From K189A clade bacterium (GTDB lineage: Bacteria; Pseudomonadota; Gammaproteobacteria; Pseudomonadales; Azotimanducaceae): a stretch of DNA of 7,350 bases. The notes under the pieces are model-generated. The model had not been told where the DNA came from, made no database searches, and saw only the letters and a program-made list of their open reading frames with translations. Position numbers and translations under genes: made by a program. Location: the NCBI GenBank assembly GCA_007571095.1, contig RKSB01000100.1, positions 1-7,350 of the forward strand. Direction: 5' to 3'. Positions 5,613-7,350 of this stretch are shown here, piece by piece; position 1 is the stretch's first letter, and each line of letters starts with the position of its first letter.

Positions 5613-6098
5613 ATGGGCTACGCAGGAACCATTCAGCAGGTAGAATCAGAGCGCATGCGCTCTGATTTACCCAGCTTTCGGGCAGGCGATACGGTGGTCG
5701 TACAGGTCAGAGTGCGGGAAGGCAACCGAGAAAGGTTGCAGGCCTTCGAAGGCATTGTTCTGGCCAAACGCAACCGTGGCCTCAATTCGTCCTTCATTGT
5801 CAGGCGAATAGCCCACGGAGTCGGAGTGGAAAGAAGCTTTCAGACTCACAGCCCGATCATCGACAGTATCACCGTCAAGAGGCGGGGTGATGTCCGCAAG
5901 GCCAAACTCTATTACCTGAGGAATCTCACTGGCCGCAAGGCGAGAATAAAAGAGAAGATCAGTGCCCGAAAGGAGTTCGCCGAACTGGTGTCAAACGAAC
6001 AGGCTGAAGTTCCGGCGAACACGAAGAGTGCTGACTCAGCACCGAATGAGCTTTCGGAAGACCCGAAAGATGTCGCGTCTTCACAGGAGACTTCCTGA
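5613..6098 (+). CDS. rplS: 50S ribosomal protein L19 with acidic C-terminal extension
   Basis: Large-subunit protein at the 30S-50S interface. Residues 1-116 follow L19 throughout: LPSFRAGDTV (19-28), RLQAFEGIVLAKRNRGLNS (41-59), VERSFQTHSP (72-81), VKRRGDVRKAKLYYLR (88-103) and ARIKEKI (110-116), which is where the E. coli protein ends. This protein has 161 residues. Residues 117-161 form an extra tail rich in Ser, Glu, Asp, Ala and Pro with no predicted fold and net negative charge, opposite in character to the Lys-rich S16 tail from the same operon. It is the last gene of the cluster. A small CAGGA/TCCTG hairpin (6084-6097) overlaps the stop codon and a TTTTT follows at 6111-6115, but this is too weak to call a terminator. 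Confidence 0.95.
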   Translation: MGYAGTIQQVESERMRSDLPSFRAGDTVVVQVRVREGNRERLQAFEGIVLAKRNRGLNSSFIVRRIAHGVGVERSFQTHSPIIDSITVKRRGDVRKAKLYYLRNLTGRKARIKEKISARKEFAELVSNEQAEVPANTKSADSAPNELSEDPKDVASSQETS

Positions 6099-6140
6099 CT
6101 CTTCGCAGGCTTTTTCAAAAAAGCGGACGATTGACGACTC

Positions 6141-7052
6141 ATGGGCGGTTCGACCTTCGAACTCGATCACCAACTGATAGACAGGTACCTCGAAGAAGCT
6201 TGGGCACTCAAGGGTCTGGCCAAAAACACTCTGACCAGCTATCGCTACGATTTGCAGAAGCTGGCCGCCTGGGCAGCCAAAAAGAAACTCGCCCTGACTC
6301 AGCTAACAAGCTCGAATCTGCGCGATTACCTGGATCACAGGTATGCACTGGGCCATAAAGCCCGCAGCACCGCCCGAATGTTGTCCTGCCTGCGTAGCTT
6401 CTTTCGTTACCTGCTGGAACAGGAACTCATGGACGAAAGTCCGATGCTCAGGATCGCTTACCCCAAAATAGGCCAGTCCCTGCCCAAAGCCCTGACCGAA
6501 GAAGAGGTCGACAAGTTGTTGTCGGCACCGGATACCTCGACGGCACTTGGCCTCAGAGACAGGACCATGCTGGAATTGATGTACGCCTGCGGACTCAGGG
6601 TATCTGAACTGGTCAACCTTCGAACCGATCAGGTAAATCTCAGACAGGGTGTCCTGATGCCTTTCGGCAAGGGGGACAGAGAGCGGCTGGTGCCTGTCGG
6701 AGAAGAGGCTTTGGCGTGGCTCACTGAATACAGGGCACACGATTACTTCAGGCGAATGCACCGGTTATCAGGCGTTCGGGCACTCTTTCTCAGCATTCGA
6801 GGGCAAATGATGACACGACAGGCCTTTTGGTACCGGATCAAGAAGTACGCCGCCGAGGCAGGCATTTCTCAAACCCTGTCACCGCACAACCTTCGGCATT
6901 CATTCGCGTCTCACCTGCTTCAAAACGGTGCCGACCTGAGAGTCGTCCAGCTGCTGCTCGGGCACGCAAGCCTCTCGACCACTCAAATCTATACGTACAT
7001 CACTCGGCAAAGGCTGTATCAGCTACACGCAGAACATCATCCAAGAGGCTAG
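6141..7052 (+). CDS. xerD: Tyrosine recombinase XerD
   Basis: Site-specific recombinase that acts with XerC at dif, activated by FtsK at the septum, to resolve chromosome dimers. At 303 residues it matches E. coli XerD (298) along its whole length. The N-terminal SAM-like DNA-binding domain spans about 10-95 (KNTLTSYRYDL, 28-38). The catalytic domain from about 115 contains every active-site residue: Arg153 in GLRVSEL, Lys177 in FGKGDRERLVP, His249 and Arg252 in SPHNLRHSFASH, His275 in LLGHAS and nucleophile Tyr284 in TTQIYTY. Each sits exactly five residues later than in E. coli. The C-terminus RLYQLHAEHHPRG is XerD-like rather than XerC-like. ATG 6141 is the first start after an in-frame TGA at 6132-6134. 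Its ribosome binding site is weak. Position just after the rplS cluster is known from pseudomonads, where dsbC, hom and thrC usually follow, but here a duplicated fragment and a transposase relic follow instead. Confidence 0.96.
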   Translation: MGGSTFELDHQLIDRYLEEAWALKGLAKNTLTSYRYDLQKLAAWAAKKKLALTQLTSSNLRDYLDHRYALGHKARSTARMLSCLRSFFRYLLEQELMDESPMLRIAYPKIGQSLPKALTEEEVDKLLSAPDTSTALGLRDRTMLELMYACGLRVSELVNLRTDQVNLRQGVLMPFGKGDRERLVPVGEEALAWLTEYRAHDYFRRMHRLSGVRALFLSIRGQMMTRQAFWYRIKKYAAEAGISQTLSPHNLRHSFASHLLQNGADLRVVQLLLGHASLSTTQIYTYITRQRLYQLHAEHHPRG

Positions 7053-7076
7053 CAAGGAGCCAGCCACCGGCTTGCC

Positions 7077-7175
7077 ATCAAGTCCCCTTCAGGCATCCTT
7101 CGACATTCATTTGCCTCCACCTGCTTCAAAACGGTGCCGACCTGAGAGTCGTCCAGCTACTGCTTGAGGCACGCT
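7077..7175 (+). pseudogene. Frameshifted partial copy of the xerD 3' region
   Basis: 7118-7158 is identical over 41 bases to 6912-6952 within xerD. The match extends left to 7097 (parent 6890) with three mismatches and one missing base, more loosely to about 7077, and right through GGCACGC near 7175 with two mismatches and one extra base. I estimate about 90% identity over 79 columns by hand. It covers the LRHSFAS to LLLGHA region holding catalytic His249, Arg252 and His275, but the one-base deletion breaks the frame and the Tyr region is missing. Similarity stops abruptly where the transposase fragment begins. It is a recent, non-functional duplication. Confidence 0.88.
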
Positions 7176-7350
7176 CGGCATGTGCCCCTGACTGAACTTC
7201 GAGAACGCTACCGGGGCCTGTGGCAGGTTGAACACAGCTTTCGGGTCACTCAACATGACTTGAGAGTACGTCCCGTCTTTCACTGGACACCGGATCGTAT
7301 TCGTGCCCATCTGGCCATTGCCTACATGGCTTTCGCCTGTGTACAGCACT
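7176..7350 (+). pseudogene. 5'-truncated IS4/IS1634-type transposase, continuing past the window end
   Basis: The frame ending at 7349 is open from 7146 and reads TELRERYRGLWQVEHSF, then RVRPVFHWTPDRIRAHL and AYMAFACVQ. This is the C-terminal segment of DDE transposases of the IS4/IS1634 type, where the last catalytic Glu sits in a Y-R-W-(I/V)-E-x-x-F-R context (here Glu at 7230-7232) followed by the conserved RPV(Y/F)H and AH(I/L) motifs. Everything upstream of this motif, including both catalytic Asp residues, is missing and replaced by the xerD fragment. It is therefore a relic, or one end of a rearranged insertion sequence. No terminal inverted repeat is visible. The far end lies outside the window. 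Family level is recalled from motifs only. Confidence 0.7.

Noticed and set aside
6084..6115. Intrinsic terminator after rplS
   Set aside because: The CAGGA/TCCTG stem is only 5 bp and is separated from TTTTT by 13 bases, and the GCTTTTT/AAAAAGC dyad (6109-6124) leaves almost no loop.
7107..7349. 80-codon reverse frame at the window end
   Set aside because: It is antisense to the transposase remnant and the xerD fragment, both supported by clear similarity on the forward strand.

Overview
The window looks like a chromosomal segment of a gammaproteobacterium with roughly balanced base composition. Its conserved right half carries the rpsP-rimM-trmD-rplS cluster, immediately followed by xerD. 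XerD reads as the E. coli type from end to end, including a C-terminus ending HHPRG where E. coli has HHPRA. TrmD, L19 and S16 also match gammaproteobacterial proteins from memory. I cannot name the genus.

Left to right: 1-395 is AT-rich non-coding DNA. 396-1427 is a complete type II (eukaryote-like) glutamine synthetase with a strong ribosome binding site and a GTG start. 1428-1862 is gene-free with one hairpin. 1863-3332 is a full-length class-3-like aldehyde dehydrogenase, closest to the coniferyl aldehyde dehydrogenase type, whose catalytic general-base Glu is replaced by Gly. About 3340-3510 is a decayed second copy of the last part of that gene. 3550-3671 is the rpsP promoter and leader, with a perfect TATAAT, a hairpin, a 14-bp tandem duplication and a possible nine-codon leader peptide. 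3672-6098 is the ribosomal/tRNA-modification cluster. 6141-7052 is xerD. About 7077-7175 is a broken second copy of the 3' end of xerD, abutting a truncated IS4/IS1634-type transposase that runs off the window end.

The four cluster genes serve translation. S16 is a 30S protein, RimM matures the 30S subunit, TrmD makes m1G37 in tRNA, and L19 sits at the subunit interface. XerD is one half of the dif recombinase. Glutamine synthetase and the aldehyde dehydrogenase are metabolic neighbours occupying the position where ffh usually lies. They show no obvious functional link to the cluster.

I do not see a clearly new system. The notable points are two independent 3'-end partial gene duplications lying just downstream of their intact parents, an insertion sequence relic, an aldehyde dehydrogenase with an eroded active site, long low-complexity tails on S16 and L19, and unusual residues at conserved TrmD positions. 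Together they suggest a genome that has undergone rearrangement and some gene decay.
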